The notes under the pieces: generated by a model
What the model was told of the DNA's origin: nothing
Database searches by the model: none
Seen by the model: the letters and a program-made list of their open reading frames with translations, nothing else
Source: Laspinema sp963821735
GTDB taxonomy: Bacteria; Cyanobacteriota; Cyanobacteriia; Cyanobacteriales; Laspinemataceae
Assembly (NCBI GenBank): GCA_963821735.1
Contig: CAWGFK010000055.1
Coordinates: 1-64,000, forward strand
Reading direction: 5' to 3'
DNA length: 64,000 bases
Shown: positions 10,251-19,434 of the stretch, in pieces
Numbering within the stretch: the stretch's first letter is position 1
Layout: each line of letters opens with the position of its first letter
Made by a program: the position numbers and the translations under genes

Positions 10251-10837
10251 TGACTAGCGGAGGTTGCCATCTGTTCAATCACCTCTAAAATTGAGGCGGT
10301 TGGGGAAGCAGTGGCGATCGCCCGACTCATGCCTTCCCAGGCGAGTCGGTGTTCCCTAAACTCCCGGGGTTGTAACCCTCGATGCAGACTCTCATGGGTG
10401 ACAACCCCGAGTAATTTTCCGTGACTATCCTGGAGTGACAAATACCGAATTTGATGCGTTTCCATATAGGAAAAGAGGGAAAACGGATCGACTGGATCCG
10501 TCACTTGGAGTGAGAGGATAGATTGGGTCAGCACTTCGGAAATGGGGCGGGATTCTTCCCAGAGTCCAGCCGCAGCCAAGGTGACTAAATCCCTCTGGGT
10601 AAAGAGACCATAGCCTATTTCTCGCTGATGGGGGAGGTTCGAGTCTACCACTAAAACATAGCTCGATCGCGCTCGGTTCATCAGGGCGATCGCCCTTTTT
10701 AAGGGGAGATTGGGTGCAACTTTTAACGGGTGGCATTCGATCCGTTGATTCAATCGGAAGTTTTGGCGATCGCTCATCTTCAGGAAATTTTGCAAACAGG
10801 TTTGTTCTAGCACACCAACGGGTTTTGAAGTCCTCAC
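10199..10837 (-). CDS. N-terminal fragment of CBS-PAS sensor kinase: tandem CBS domains
   Basis: A 212-aa frame holds two complete CBS motifs (CHPLKVAPNLPLKRAIALMN to GLFTQRDLVTLAAAG, and ISEVLTQSILSLQVTDP to LLGVVTHESL) and the start of a third (SPTASILEVIEQMATSASQC). CBS pairs usually bind adenosine nucleotides, so this kinase may sense energy status or a related ligand; that is inference. The better start is probably ATG at 10,777 (MSDRQNFRLNQ), since residues before it look like readthrough of the repeat-rich upstream spacer. The frame ends at KQGKRHPLMN because a G run near 10,227 has four bases; five, as in the left arm, continues as QGEETSAHELTPEKG into the central fragment. Confidence 0.75.
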   Translation of the reverse strand: MRTSKPVGVLEQTCLQNFLKMSDRQNFRLNQRIECHPLKVAPNLPLKRAIALMNRARSSYVLVVDSNLPHQREIGYGLFTQRDLVTLAAAGLWEESRPISEVLTQSILSLQVTDPVDPFSLFSYMETHQIRYLSLQDSHGKLLGVVTHESLHRGLQPREFREHRLAWEGMSRAIATASPTASILEVIEQMATSASQCVVICQKQGKRHPLMN

Positions 10838-11296
10838 GCTTCAGGACAGGGTGTCTCCGGGCTATGTCTGCTCTTAAATCAGTCAGACTCTGACCCAGTT
10901 TTTTACCCAGAGAAAGGGGTCAGGAGCAGAAATTTTCTCAACAAACCCGGTAACAGTCCTGTGGATCTCAACCTGTACCAGCATCCTCAAGCTGAAACGG
11001 AGATCCCATACTCTCTTGCTGGAGTAGGAAGCAAGATGCTCCTACTCCGTTGAGAAATTATCCCATTTAAGGCATTGCAAAATATAAATCATCCAACCGT
11101 TCAACTCAAAGTAAGGTATCTGTAGGGGCTACTCCGTTGAGTCGTCACTACGAACGTTTTGGAGATTTTATTTTTTGGAGTTCCCTTAGAAGCGCTATAT
11201 CAGGTAGCTAAATCCAATCTGTAGAGGAGGTAGTTTGTGAACTGCCTCGCCTACAGATCGAGGATTTTAGATTTTTCAAGTTTAACGACCTTTTGT
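10838..11296. other. Gene-free spacer with a dispersed repeat
   Basis: This 459-bp spacer lies between the REC-kinase end and the CBS-PAS kinase start. It contains one copy of the imperfect terminal-repeat element described at 22,988 (here 11,077-11,180, inverted orientation). It also has several CTACTCCGTTGAG / CAACGGAGTAG-like palindromic words. No promoter could be assigned with confidence. Confidence 0.6.
11077..11180 (-). repeat. Short MITE-like repeat, copy B
   Basis: A copy of a small dispersed element bounded by imperfect inverted ends: GCAAAATATAAATCATCCAA with CGTTC on one side, and GAACGTTTTGGAGATTTTAT on the other. Its interior shares the GTAGTGACG/CAACGGAGTAG and CTACAGATAC words with copy A at 22,988-23,136. 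A corrupted mirror of it sits at about 553-655. Confidence 0.7.
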
Positions 11297-12431
11297 TTAT
11301 CCTTCTTCACTGGAGAAACTGAGGTCAATCGGCAGAACCACATAAACTGTCGTTGCTTGATTCGGGATGCTCTCAATGGTTAATTTTCCCCCATATAATT
11401 CGGCAAGTCGTTTGGCGATCGCAATTCCCAATCCCGACCCTTGTTGTTCATAAAGTTTGCGATCGAACTGAATATAGGCCCCGTGATTGGCAATTTGCTC
11501 CCGAGTCATGCCTCGACCTAGGTCGGTTACGGATAGGGTATAAGATGCAGTCCCACTCACCTCTCCCTTCACTGCGATCTGCGTCCCCGGTTCAGAATAT
11601 TTGCAAGCATTATCCACCAGTTCTTCGACAATTTTATAAAGGTGGGTTTCGGAAATTTTGACGAAGGCGTTTTCGATATCAATCTGAATATCCGCTTCTC
11701 GACCCGTCTGTTTGCCTTTTTCTCCAACACTCTTGGAAATCATACTCAGGGTTCCGCTGATCGACTGGTCCCGTAGAGAATTCATCCGCTGAGGTTGATG
11801 AATGGCAATTTCTAGTTCAGCATAGAGTAAATAATTTTGAACCAGCCGATACAATCGCTTGGCGGAAATTTGAATTCCTTCTATCATTTCCTTGAATCTC
11901 GGCTTTATCGAAGCTATCTATATCCTGCAATAACAGGTCTGAATAGCCAAGAATGCCATTCATTGGCGTCCGCAATTCGTGAGGCAGGGCATGGGCAATA
12001 CTGTTAGTTAATGCTTGAAGTTTTTGTTCGGTATTTTTTTGATTGATGTTTTGTTTTTCCAGACGGGTGGAAATGGCGGCCAAAATTTCCTGTCGGTTGA
12101 AAGGTTTGGTTAAATAATCATCGGCACCGAGTTCCATGCCTCTGCGGGTATCCCCTTTTGCCGCTTTAGCGGTGAGAAAGATAAAGGGAATGGTCGCCGT
12201 TGCTGGGTCCTGGCGCAATTCAGTTAGGACGCCATATCCATCGAGTTCAGGCATCATGACATCGCATAAAATCAAATCCGGCAATTGTTCTTTTGCTAAT
12301 TCAATTCCTTGCCGACCATTTTCAGCGGCGATCGCCTCAAAATCTTCGGCGTCCAATAAATCGATGAGATTTTCGCGAACCCCGGTTTCGTCTTCAATCA
12401 CTAAAATTTTTTTCATGGGCTTTACCAACAA
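11297..12431 (-). pseudogene. REC-histidine kinase (response regulator fused to HisKA/HATPase), frameshifted
   Basis: Two overlapping frames make one protein. 12,431-11,817 has an N-terminal receiver (KKILVIEDE, acceptor D in LILCDVMMPELDGYG, T in IFLTAK, K in YLTKPF), a short coiled linker and an H-box (ALPHELRTPMNGILGYSDLL). 11,887-11,297 continues the dimerisation helix (IQISAKRLYRLVQNYLLYAE) and has the HATPase with N box (EELVDNACKYSEPG) and G boxes (DLGRGM, GSGLGIAIAKRLAELYGG). The break is at about 11,885: removing one A from CAAGG restores DKAEIQEMIEGIQ. The likely start is ATG at 12,416 (MKKILVIEDE). Receiver-first hybrid kinases of this plan are common in cyanobacteria and act as phosphorelay inputs. 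Sequencing error is the likelier cause of the break. Confidence 0.8.
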
Positions 12432-12723
12432 TTAGGTTAATGGCATTTTAAGTTTGCAGAGTTGACAATTTTCCTAGGAACTCGTTACCGTGGAGGGAAG
12501 ACCACCGGGTTGCTTAAAAAGAGGCTGCGGCCTTGGCAACAAATCTGATGCAGAAACTTAATCTTTTCTCCTTTTTATCAAATCCTGAACCGGAATCTTT
12601 AAGATGTCGCTTCAGTATTATATCTAGCAGGGTCCCATTTCGTGAATACGGGACCCACAGAATCCGATGAGAAAGGGGAAATCGTCCCCACTGTTGGGCG
12701 ATCGCCCGCTCAATCTGGCCTCT

Positions 12724-14556
12724 TTACTCCGTGAGATGGCGTACACTTTGAGGTTGCAGATCCAATTGCTTGCCTTCTTGGAGCATTCGTTTAAAGTCCT
12801 CCGCTTTCACAGGACGACTAAATAAATAACCCTGAATGTTATCGCATTTGTTTTCATACAAAATTGCCAATTCTTCTCGGGTTTCTACTCCTTCGGCAAT
12901 GACTTTTAAATTTAAAGAATGAGCCATTTGAATAATTGCATTAGTTAAGGCCGCGTTCGTGGTATTCGTATTGATATCCTGAACAAAACATCGGTCTATT
13001 TTCAATAAATCAAACGGAAATTGTTGCAAATAGCTTAAAGACGAATAGCCCGTCCCAAAGTCATCTAAAGAAATTTGAATTCCCATCGATTTTAATTCAT
13101 TCAATTTAGCAATAGTCAGTTCAACATTTTGGACTAAGATACTTTCGGTTAGTTCTAATTCTAAATAACTCGGATCCAGTCCACTTTCATCTAAAATCCG
13201 AACTAACCGCTCGCTCAGATCGACTTGATTAAACTGCCGAAAGGATAGGTTAACCGCCACTCGCACCGGGGGCAAGCCTTCCGCTTGCCAGGATTTAGTT
13301 TGGTTGCAGGCAGTTTGGAGTACCCATTCCCCGATGGAAGCAATTAAGCCGGTTTGCTCTGCCAAGGGGATAAATTTAACCGGAGGAATCATTCCTTGTT
13401 GAGGATGATGCCACCGGACTAAGGCTTCCGCTCCCACTATTTTCCCTTTTTCCAGCCCAACAATGGGCTGATAATATAGTTGCAATTCTTGTCTTTCTAC
13501 GGCATAGCGCAGGCTGGTTTCCAGGGTGAGGTCATCGAGGGATTCGCTTTGCAAGGTGGGGATATAAGATTGATATTGATTGCCGCCGAGTTGTTTGGCA
13601 TAAGACATCGCCACTCCCGCATTTTTCATCAATTGGTCCACGTCTTCCCCGTCTTGGGGATAAATGCTAATTCCAATGCTGGCGGTGATAAAGATTTCCC
13701 GGTTCTGTAAGCAGAAGGGTTGGGTCAGGCGGTCCAGGATGGGTTGAGCGATCGCCTCGGGCATCGGTTTGCCGGTGGAGAGTGAGGAATAGTCCCGAGG
13801 GTCCCACCGAGTCGGGCGATCGCCGTTGTCCGCACCGGATGCCAGGACGATCGCAAATTGGTCCGTATGCAGTCGCGCTAGAATATCCCCCGGGCGCACA
13901 GATTGGCTCAATCTCCGGGCAACTTCCATCAGGAGGCGATCGCCAAAGTCATGGCCCAGGTTCTGATTAATTCGCTTAAATCGGTCTAACCCAATGGATA
14001 AAATCGAGATCCAGCCGCCTTCTTGATGGGTGCGATCGCGCAAGGGTTCAAACTGCTCGCGGACTAACAATTGATTCGGCAAATTGGTTAAGCGATCATA
14101 ATAAATCGACTCAGGGCGCTCCGGCTGCACCGTCGGCACTGGGGCGACTGCGCGGTTCTGTTCCCGAGCGTAACCCTGATATAAGGCATCATGTTTGATC
14201 AGCCTCGCCTCGATCGCCCCCAACAACTCTTTGCGCCGAAACGGTTTCGTCAAATAGTCATCCGCGCCCAAATTCATCCCTTGGCGGATATCCGTTTTAT
14301 CCCCTTTTGCCGTTAAAAAAATAAACGGAATCGTTGCCGTCACCGGATTATTCCGCAGGGCCTCCAGTACCCCATAGCCATCCAATTCCGGCATCATCAC
14401 ATCGCACAAAATCAGGTCGGGAAGATGTTCCTCTGCCAATTGGACGCCGATGCCCCCATTGCACGCTCCAATCACCCTGAAATCCACCGTATCCAGAATT
14501 TCGAGAATGTTGTTACGGACTAACTCTTCGTCCTCAATCACTAAAATTTTTTTCAT
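12724..14556 (-). CDS. Response regulator with degenerate GGDEF and intact EAL domain (c-di-GMP phosphodiesterase)
   Basis: This 610-aa cytoplasmic protein has a receiver (about 1-118; LILCDVMMPELDGYGVL acceptor, TKPF lysine), a GGDEF-fold domain (about 155-310) and an EAL domain (about 345-590). The GGDEF signature is replaced by LHTDQF, so diguanylate cyclase activity should be lost; such domains often become GTP-binding regulators. The EAL domain keeps EALVRW, NLSFRQF, ELTES, DDFGTGYSSL, KIDRCFV, AEGVET and QGYLFSRP, which are the residues for metal and c-di-GMP hydrolysis. The prediction is phosphorylation-controlled c-di-GMP breakdown. It lies in a same-strand series with other receiver-first proteins, and its receiver is nearly the same as its neighbours', which points to tandem duplication. 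Confidence 0.93.
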   Translation of the reverse strand: MKKILVIEDEELVRNNILEILDTVDFRVIGACNGGIGVQLAEEHLPDLILCDVMMPELDGYGVLEALRNNPVTATIPFIFLTAKGDKTDIRQGMNLGADDYLTKPFRRKELLGAIEARLIKHDALYQGYAREQNRAVAPVPTVQPERPESIYYDRLTNLPNQLLVREQFEPLRDRTHQEGGWISILSIGLDRFKRINQNLGHDFGDRLLMEVARRLSQSVRPGDILARLHTDQFAIVLASGADNGDRPTRWDPRDYSSLSTGKPMPEAIAQPILDRLTQPFCLQNREIFITASIGISIYPQDGEDVDQLMKNAGVAMSYAKQLGGNQYQSYIPTLQSESLDDLTLETSLRYAVERQELQLYYQPIVGLEKGKIVGAEALVRWHHPQQGMIPPVKFIPLAEQTGLIASIGEWVLQTACNQTKSWQAEGLPPVRVAVNLSFRQFNQVDLSERLVRILDESGLDPSYLELELTESILVQNVELTIAKLNELKSMGIQISLDDFGTGYSSLSYLQQFPFDLLKIDRCFVQDINTNTTNAALTNAIIQMAHSLNLKVIAEGVETREELAILYENKCDNIQGYLFSRPVKAEDFKRMLQEGKQLDLQPQSVRHLTE

Positions 14557-14728
14557 AACCCATTCAGTAGAGCTTTAACATCCTGTATTTTCGGAGAGTC
14601 TTAGTTTGCTATCCGGTGGTTAGAGCTGGGACAATACCGAGCATTCTGGTGATTAGATTTTCCCAGATTTTGGCCCTTCATTCACTCTTGGGGATAATTT
14701 AGTCCTGATGGCTCCCTCTGCATCGAAT

Positions 14729-15454
14729 TTAGTAGCGTTTATTCGGTGGGTTTTCCAAATTGCCTCCCAATAGGTTGAACTTCCGTAACAGCGTAAAATT
14801 ATCTGCTGTTAACAAATCTTGCAACTCCGAGACTTGATTAATCAAGTGAATTTCTCGCTCGAATTCTTCCTGTAAAATCTCCAGATACCGTTCTGTAGAG
14901 GTTCCCTGGGGCGTATTCTTCAGCATATGAATCGCTAAATTAATCTTAGAAAGCGGATTTCTTAGATCTTCGACTAATTTCTTCAACAGGCCATCTTTGG
15001 TCTGACTCAGTTCTTCTAGCTCATACATTTTAGCCTGCAATCCTTCCGCTCTTTGCCGCTCCGTTGCATACTGCTGCATCACCGCCGCTTGTTTATTTAG
15101 CCTGGTATTAATCGCTTCTAACAAATCTTTGCGTCGGAACGGTTTTGTGATATAATCATCCGCTCCTAGATTCATGCCTTGGCGCAAATCTGCATGATCG
15201 GCTTTGGCGGTGAGAAAAATAAACGGAATCGTTGCCGTCAGCGGTGACTCTCTCAATTGACTTAACACCCCATGTCCATCGAGTCCAGGCATCATCACAT
15301 CGCACAGGATCAAGTCGGGGAGATATTTCTGAGCTTGGGCGATGCCTGCGAGTCCATTATCAGCACCAATAACCTTAAATCCCCCTCCTTCAAGGATTTC
15401 CAAGATATTCGTCAAGACGGCTTGTTCATCTTCAATCACCAAAATTGTTTTCAT
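14729..15454 (-). CDS. Response regulator with phosphoacceptor-less HisKA-like helix
   Basis: A 241-aa protein: receiver at about 1-118 (TILVIEDEQAVL, LILCDVMMPGLDGHG, FLTAKAD, ITKPF), then a coiled linker and a helical segment DGLLKKLVEDLRNPLSKI at about 155-172. That segment aligns with a kinase H-box (SHELRTPLS) but has Glu where the phosphorylated His should be, and no HATPase follows. It therefore looks like a receiver with a decayed dimerisation domain, perhaps a phosphate sink or dimeric adaptor. It is flanked on both sides by receiver-GGDEF-EAL proteins in the same direction. Length is natural; no frameshift is evident. Confidence 0.88.
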   Translation of the reverse strand: MKTILVIEDEQAVLTNILEILEGGGFKVIGADNGLAGIAQAQKYLPDLILCDVMMPGLDGHGVLSQLRESPLTATIPFIFLTAKADHADLRQGMNLGADDYITKPFRRKDLLEAINTRLNKQAAVMQQYATERQRAEGLQAKMYELEELSQTKDGLLKKLVEDLRNPLSKINLAIHMLKNTPQGTSTERYLEILQEEFEREIHLINQVSELQDLLTADNFTLLRKFNLLGGNLENPPNKRY

Positions 15455-15550
15455 CGGTTATGCTCCAGTTGCTTATCTGGCTTTAAATATAATTTAACTC
15501 GGTCGGTTTTATTCGTGACCGTAAACTTAAGTCTTTCTTTGTTGAGTGAA

Positions 15551-17290
15551 TCACCCTGGGATTGGCAATTGCTTTTTGCTAACAAGTAACTGTTGAAAGT
15601 CATCAGCTTTTAAGGGTTTACTGAAAAAATAACCTTGCATTGCATTACAGTTAGATTGACACAAAAACGTCAATTCAGCAAGTGTTTCAACCCCTTCAGC
15701 CAGGGTCTTGAGCTTGAGAGAATTGGCCATTTGAATGATAGCCTGAGTTAGGGCCGCATTTTTAGGATTTTGGTCAATCCCATCAATGAAGCAGCGGTCA
15801 ATTTTTAATGTATCCAAGGGAAGTTTGTTCAAATATCCCAAGGAAGAATATCCCGTACCAAAATCATCAATAGAAATTTGAATCCCTAAAGATCTAATCT
15901 CCTGTAAGCGCCGGATTGTCTCTTCAACATTTTGGACCACCATGCTTTCGGTTAGTTCTAATTCTAACCATTGTGGATCCATCTCCGTTTGCTGGAGAAT
16001 GGTCACTAAGCGCTCTATCAGTTCAATTTGATTCAATTGGCGAATGGATAGGTTGACCCCAATTTTGAGCAAGGGGAATCCTAAATTAGCCCAGGCTTTT
16101 GCCTGTCGGCAGGCAGTCAGGAGAACCCATTCCCCTAAAGGGACGATCCAGCCAGTTTCTTCGGCTAAGGGAATAAAATCAGCAGGAGACACGAAACCCC
16201 ATTCCGGATGTTGCCAGCGAACGAGGGCCTCAGCGCCGGTAATCTGACCGCTGATCAAGTCCACCTGGGGTTGATAGTACACCTGGAATTCTGAGCGTTC
16301 TAGGGCATAATACAGACTGGTTTCGAGGTCTAGGCATCTGGGATCGCTCACCCGGGGTTTAGGGCGATAAAACTGATATTGATTTCCACCGTTGCGTTTG
16401 GCATGATCCTTGGCAGTTTTGGCATTTTCGATTAAAGCATCAGAATCGGCACCATCTTTGGGATAAAAAGAGATGCCGATGCTGGTGGCGATCGCAATTT
16501 CTTGACGATCCACCAGAAAGGGCCGCGATAACCACTGGCGCAACGATTGAGTTTTAACCACCACGCTTTCCACGCTATCCAGACCCCGAGGAATCAGGAC
16601 AAAGGTATTCTTAGTAAGATGTGCGAGTAAATCCCTAGGATCGCTGGCTTCCCTTAATCGTTGTCCGATCGCGTTGAGTAGCTGCTGGGCTTTAAGGGAT
16701 CCTAAATTTTCTTCAATCCGTTTCCATCGGTCTATTTCCAGACTCACCACAACCACCAGTTCGCTGGTTTCCCTCTCTGTCGGATGATGGCTGATCCGTT
16801 GATGCAAGTCCGCTCTCAATTGCCGCAGGTTCGGCAACCCGGTGGTTTCATCAAAGTTTAGCAAGCGATCGCACTGCTGTTGTAAAGTCTCTAATTCTTT
16901 CCCATACCGTTGTTGGATGGTTCTCGATTTTTTCAGCCTCGTGGCGATCGCCATCAGCAACTCTTCCCGCGTAAACGGCTTCGTTAAATAATCATCCGCC
17001 CCTAACTGCATCCCCTGTCGCCAATCCTGCCGGCTGGATTTCGCCGTTAGAAAAATAAACGGGATCGTCCCGCTACTCGGATCTTCCCTTAACTCAGTCA
17101 ATACAGCATACCCGTCTAATTGTGGCATCATGACGTCACATAAAATCAGGTCGGGAACCTCATTTTTTGCCCGGAGCACCCCCAGTCGGCCATTTTCTGC
17201 GGCGATCACCTCAAAATTTTCCGCTTCTAGCAGTTCAATAATATTGCAGCGAACTGATTCCTCATCTTCAATCACGAGAATCTTCGTCAT
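15551..17290 (-). CDS. Response regulator with degenerate GGDEF and intact EAL domain, paralogue
   Basis: A 579-aa paralogue of the 12.7 kb protein: receiver (1-118, KILVIEDEE, LILCDVMMPQLDGYA, LTKPF), GGDEF-like domain (about 150-305) and EAL domain (about 325-570). The cyclase motif is LTKNTF rather than GGDEF, so synthesis of c-di-GMP is not expected. EAL catalytic motifs are present: EALVRWQHP, NLSIRQLNQ, ELTESMV, DDFGTGYSSLGYL, KIDRCFI, AEGVET, QGYFFSKP. The gene is the first of the minus-strand cluster and is followed 96 bp later by the 241-aa receiver protein, so the cluster may be transcribed from upstream of 17,290. Confidence 0.93.
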   Translation of the reverse strand: MTKILVIEDEESVRCNIIELLEAENFEVIAAENGRLGVLRAKNEVPDLILCDVMMPQLDGYAVLTELREDPSSGTIPFIFLTAKSSRQDWRQGMQLGADDYLTKPFTREELLMAIATRLKKSRTIQQRYGKELETLQQQCDRLLNFDETTGLPNLRQLRADLHQRISHHPTERETSELVVVVSLEIDRWKRIEENLGSLKAQQLLNAIGQRLREASDPRDLLAHLTKNTFVLIPRGLDSVESVVVKTQSLRQWLSRPFLVDRQEIAIATSIGISFYPKDGADSDALIENAKTAKDHAKRNGGNQYQFYRPKPRVSDPRCLDLETSLYYALERSEFQVYYQPQVDLISGQITGAEALVRWQHPEWGFVSPADFIPLAEETGWIVPLGEWVLLTACRQAKAWANLGFPLLKIGVNLSIRQLNQIELIERLVTILQQTEMDPQWLELELTESMVVQNVEETIRRLQEIRSLGIQISIDDFGTGYSSLGYLNKLPLDTLKIDRCFIDGIDQNPKNAALTQAIIQMANSLKLKTLAEGVETLAELTFLCQSNCNAMQGYFFSKPLKADDFQQLLVSKKQLPIPG

Positions 17291-17730
17291 AGTTATTGCT
17301 TAACGGCCTCCAAGCGGTATTGATAGCGCTTCCTTCACCGGCTGAACTGCTTCAGGTTTTAACCCTCTACAGTCCAGCCTTCTGCGGTAGGAGTGTTCCC
17401 CCGGCTTGTGTTCTTCTTTGAGGTTTTCAGTATTATTCTCCCTCTTTTTCCGGTTCGATTCCAGTGCCATGACGATATTCGTTGCGATCGCCTCCGGGAT
17501 TCCCAATACCTCCTTGCAGGATAAGGCTCTCTGATTTCAAGACGGTCTTTATCTGCGGAATAGCCTTTAAAACTAATCCATGTTATCCAGTTTCATTAAC
17601 CCGATGGGTTAACCTTGTCCAAATTTACAGATCCCCATTGTTGCTATTTTAAGAATGACTAACCTGAAGCATTGTCCCGGTTGTACTCCCTATCCCCTTC
17701 TCTTGTAAATTTGGTCTGTCGTCAGTGCCC
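17291..17730. other. Gene-free 440-bp spacer
   Basis: This spacer lies between the ggt relic and the receiver cluster. The 68-codon frame at 17,300-17,506 has no recognisable motif and is not supported. The spacer probably carries the promoter of the minus-strand receiver cluster; no clear sigma-70 boxes could be chosen by eye. Confidence 0.5.
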
Positions 17731-19300
17731 TCACTCTTGACCCTGGGCGATCGCCCCATTGCGACGGGGGTCACCGGCTGCCTCTATCTCCCCATCCACC
17801 CTCATTCTAACCCCATTCACCCCGCCAAAAAACATATTTTTTTCCGCCCATTTGATGACCTCTTGGGTCTGCTTCGGCATCTGATTGGATAAATATTCGG
17901 CTTCCTCTGTTTCCCACCCCGCTTCCAGATGAAACACCCCATTTTCCCAATGAACCCGAGGAGATTCAATGGCCTTTACCAGATCCATCTTAAAATCAAT
18001 CACATTACAAATTACTTGTAAAATAGCCGTCCTAATCCGATTAGACCCCCCCGAACCCAATACAATTTCTGGACGATTTTCTTTCAAAACCATCGTCGGG
18101 GCCATCATCGAAGAAAGCCGTCTATTTTCCGGCCATTGATGAAATCCATGAGGGTTTAAATCCGCTTCTCCCAGCATATTATTCACCATAATTCCCGTTC
18201 CCGGAATGATGTAACCCGACCCTTCTCCATTGGAAGTCGTCACGCTGGCGGCATTCCCTTCGCGATCCATAATACTAATATGCGTCGTACTCCCCAATCG
18301 ATTACAATCCAACTGAAAAGCCCTGAGATACTCAGCGCAATGGTCCGAGGATAAAAACTCCTGGGCAAAATCAGGGATATAGAGATTTTCATCATAGCCC
18401 TTGCTGCGCGCCAGATTAGTTAAGCGCATGGCATCAGCTAAGTGCTGTAAATGGCGACGACTCCCAAAGTGCAATCCTTGGAAATCCACGGATTCTAATA
18501 ACTTTAAAGCAAAGGCAATCAGCACTCCCCCAGAACTCGGGGGAGGATTGGTCAGAAATGTTTCATCCCGATATTGAGTAACTAACGGTTCTCGTTCGAT
18601 TACCTGATATTGGCTTAAATCTTCCCGAGTTAAGTAACCGCCATGCTCTTGGCAATCTTTAACCAGTTGTTCAGCGATCGCCCCTTGATAAAACTCTTCA
18701 ATTCCCGCTTCGGCTAAATACCCTAAAGTCGCCGCCAAATCTTTCAAATAAAGTTTATCCCGCAGCTTCTAAACCTTGTCCCCCTGGAGCATAAATCTGT
18801 TTTCCTGCCGGGGATGCGGTTAAAATGGGATTGAGAATTTTTAATAAATAAGCTTGAAAAGAATTGAGAACAACACCCTCATTTGCATAATGAATGGCCG
18901 GTTCAACTACAACCTTAAAGGGTAAGCGGCCTAACTTTTTGTGAACCGCCAAGACCCCGGCTAGATTACCGGGTACTCCCATTGAAGCCAAGCCGATATG
19001 AAATTCCTGCACCGCGCCGCCAAAATCAACAGGAACGGGATAGAAATCTAATTTCTGAGCCTTGCGTTTAGAACGAGGAGTTTGGACAAAAAAATCAAAC
19101 AGGAGATTGCGATCGCCGGTATGGGCGAGGAGAAACCCCCCACCGGCTGCCGAAGTCAGCCCAGGTTCAGCCACGAAAGATGCTAACATAGCCGCAACCG
19201 CCCCATCAAAAGCGTTGCCACCCAAGCGCAACATTTCAATTCCGGCTTCGGCGGTACAGGGGTGACCGGCGGCAATCATTCCTGGGGAAATTTGGCTCAT
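17731..19300 (-). pseudogene. ggt: Gamma-glutamyltranspeptidase, single frameshift
   Basis: Two frames (19,300-18,755, 181 aa; 18,747-17,731, 338 aa) together give a full-length GGT of about 520 aa. The first has GMIAAGHPCTAEAGIEML and GGNAFDGAVAAML and the glycine-rich GLTSAAGGGFLLAH segment. The second has the autoprocessing site STTHISIMD (the second Thr is the expected N-terminal nucleophile of the small subunit) and PGTGIMVNN, SMMAPTMVL and GSGGSNRIRTAI. The break at about 18,752 is a GCGGGATAAA; one more G restores EAAGDKLYLKDLAATL. GGT cleaves gamma-glutamyl bonds of glutathione. No signal peptide is seen. Either a one-base sequencing error or a very recent pseudogene. Confidence 0.85.
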
Positions 19301-19434
19301 TAAAAACGGTTAAATTGCGATCGCAATGATGAGAGGTTAGACCCTAGCAATCATAGCAAAAATATTGATAAACTCAGGAAGTTAGTTCAGATGATCTTCA
19401 ACTCAACTCATCCAAGGCTGGGAGACCCAAAAAG

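Larger units (their letters stand above)
5651..11745. repeat. Right arm of giant inverted repeat, largely intact
   Basis: This is the better-preserved partner of 1-5,607. It carries recognisable signalling genes on the minus strand, although reading frames break at about 6,395, 7,805 and 10,225, and again just outside the arm at 11,885. Quality gets worse toward the fold: the segment 5,650-6,050 has no long frame at all, while genes beyond 12.4 kb are clean. That gradient fits falling read support toward a contig end. Confidence 0.9.

Noticed and set aside
17300..17506. 68-codon minus-strand frame as a small gene
   Set aside because: No motif, no ribosome-binding site of note, and it lies in the expected promoter spacer of the receiver cluster.
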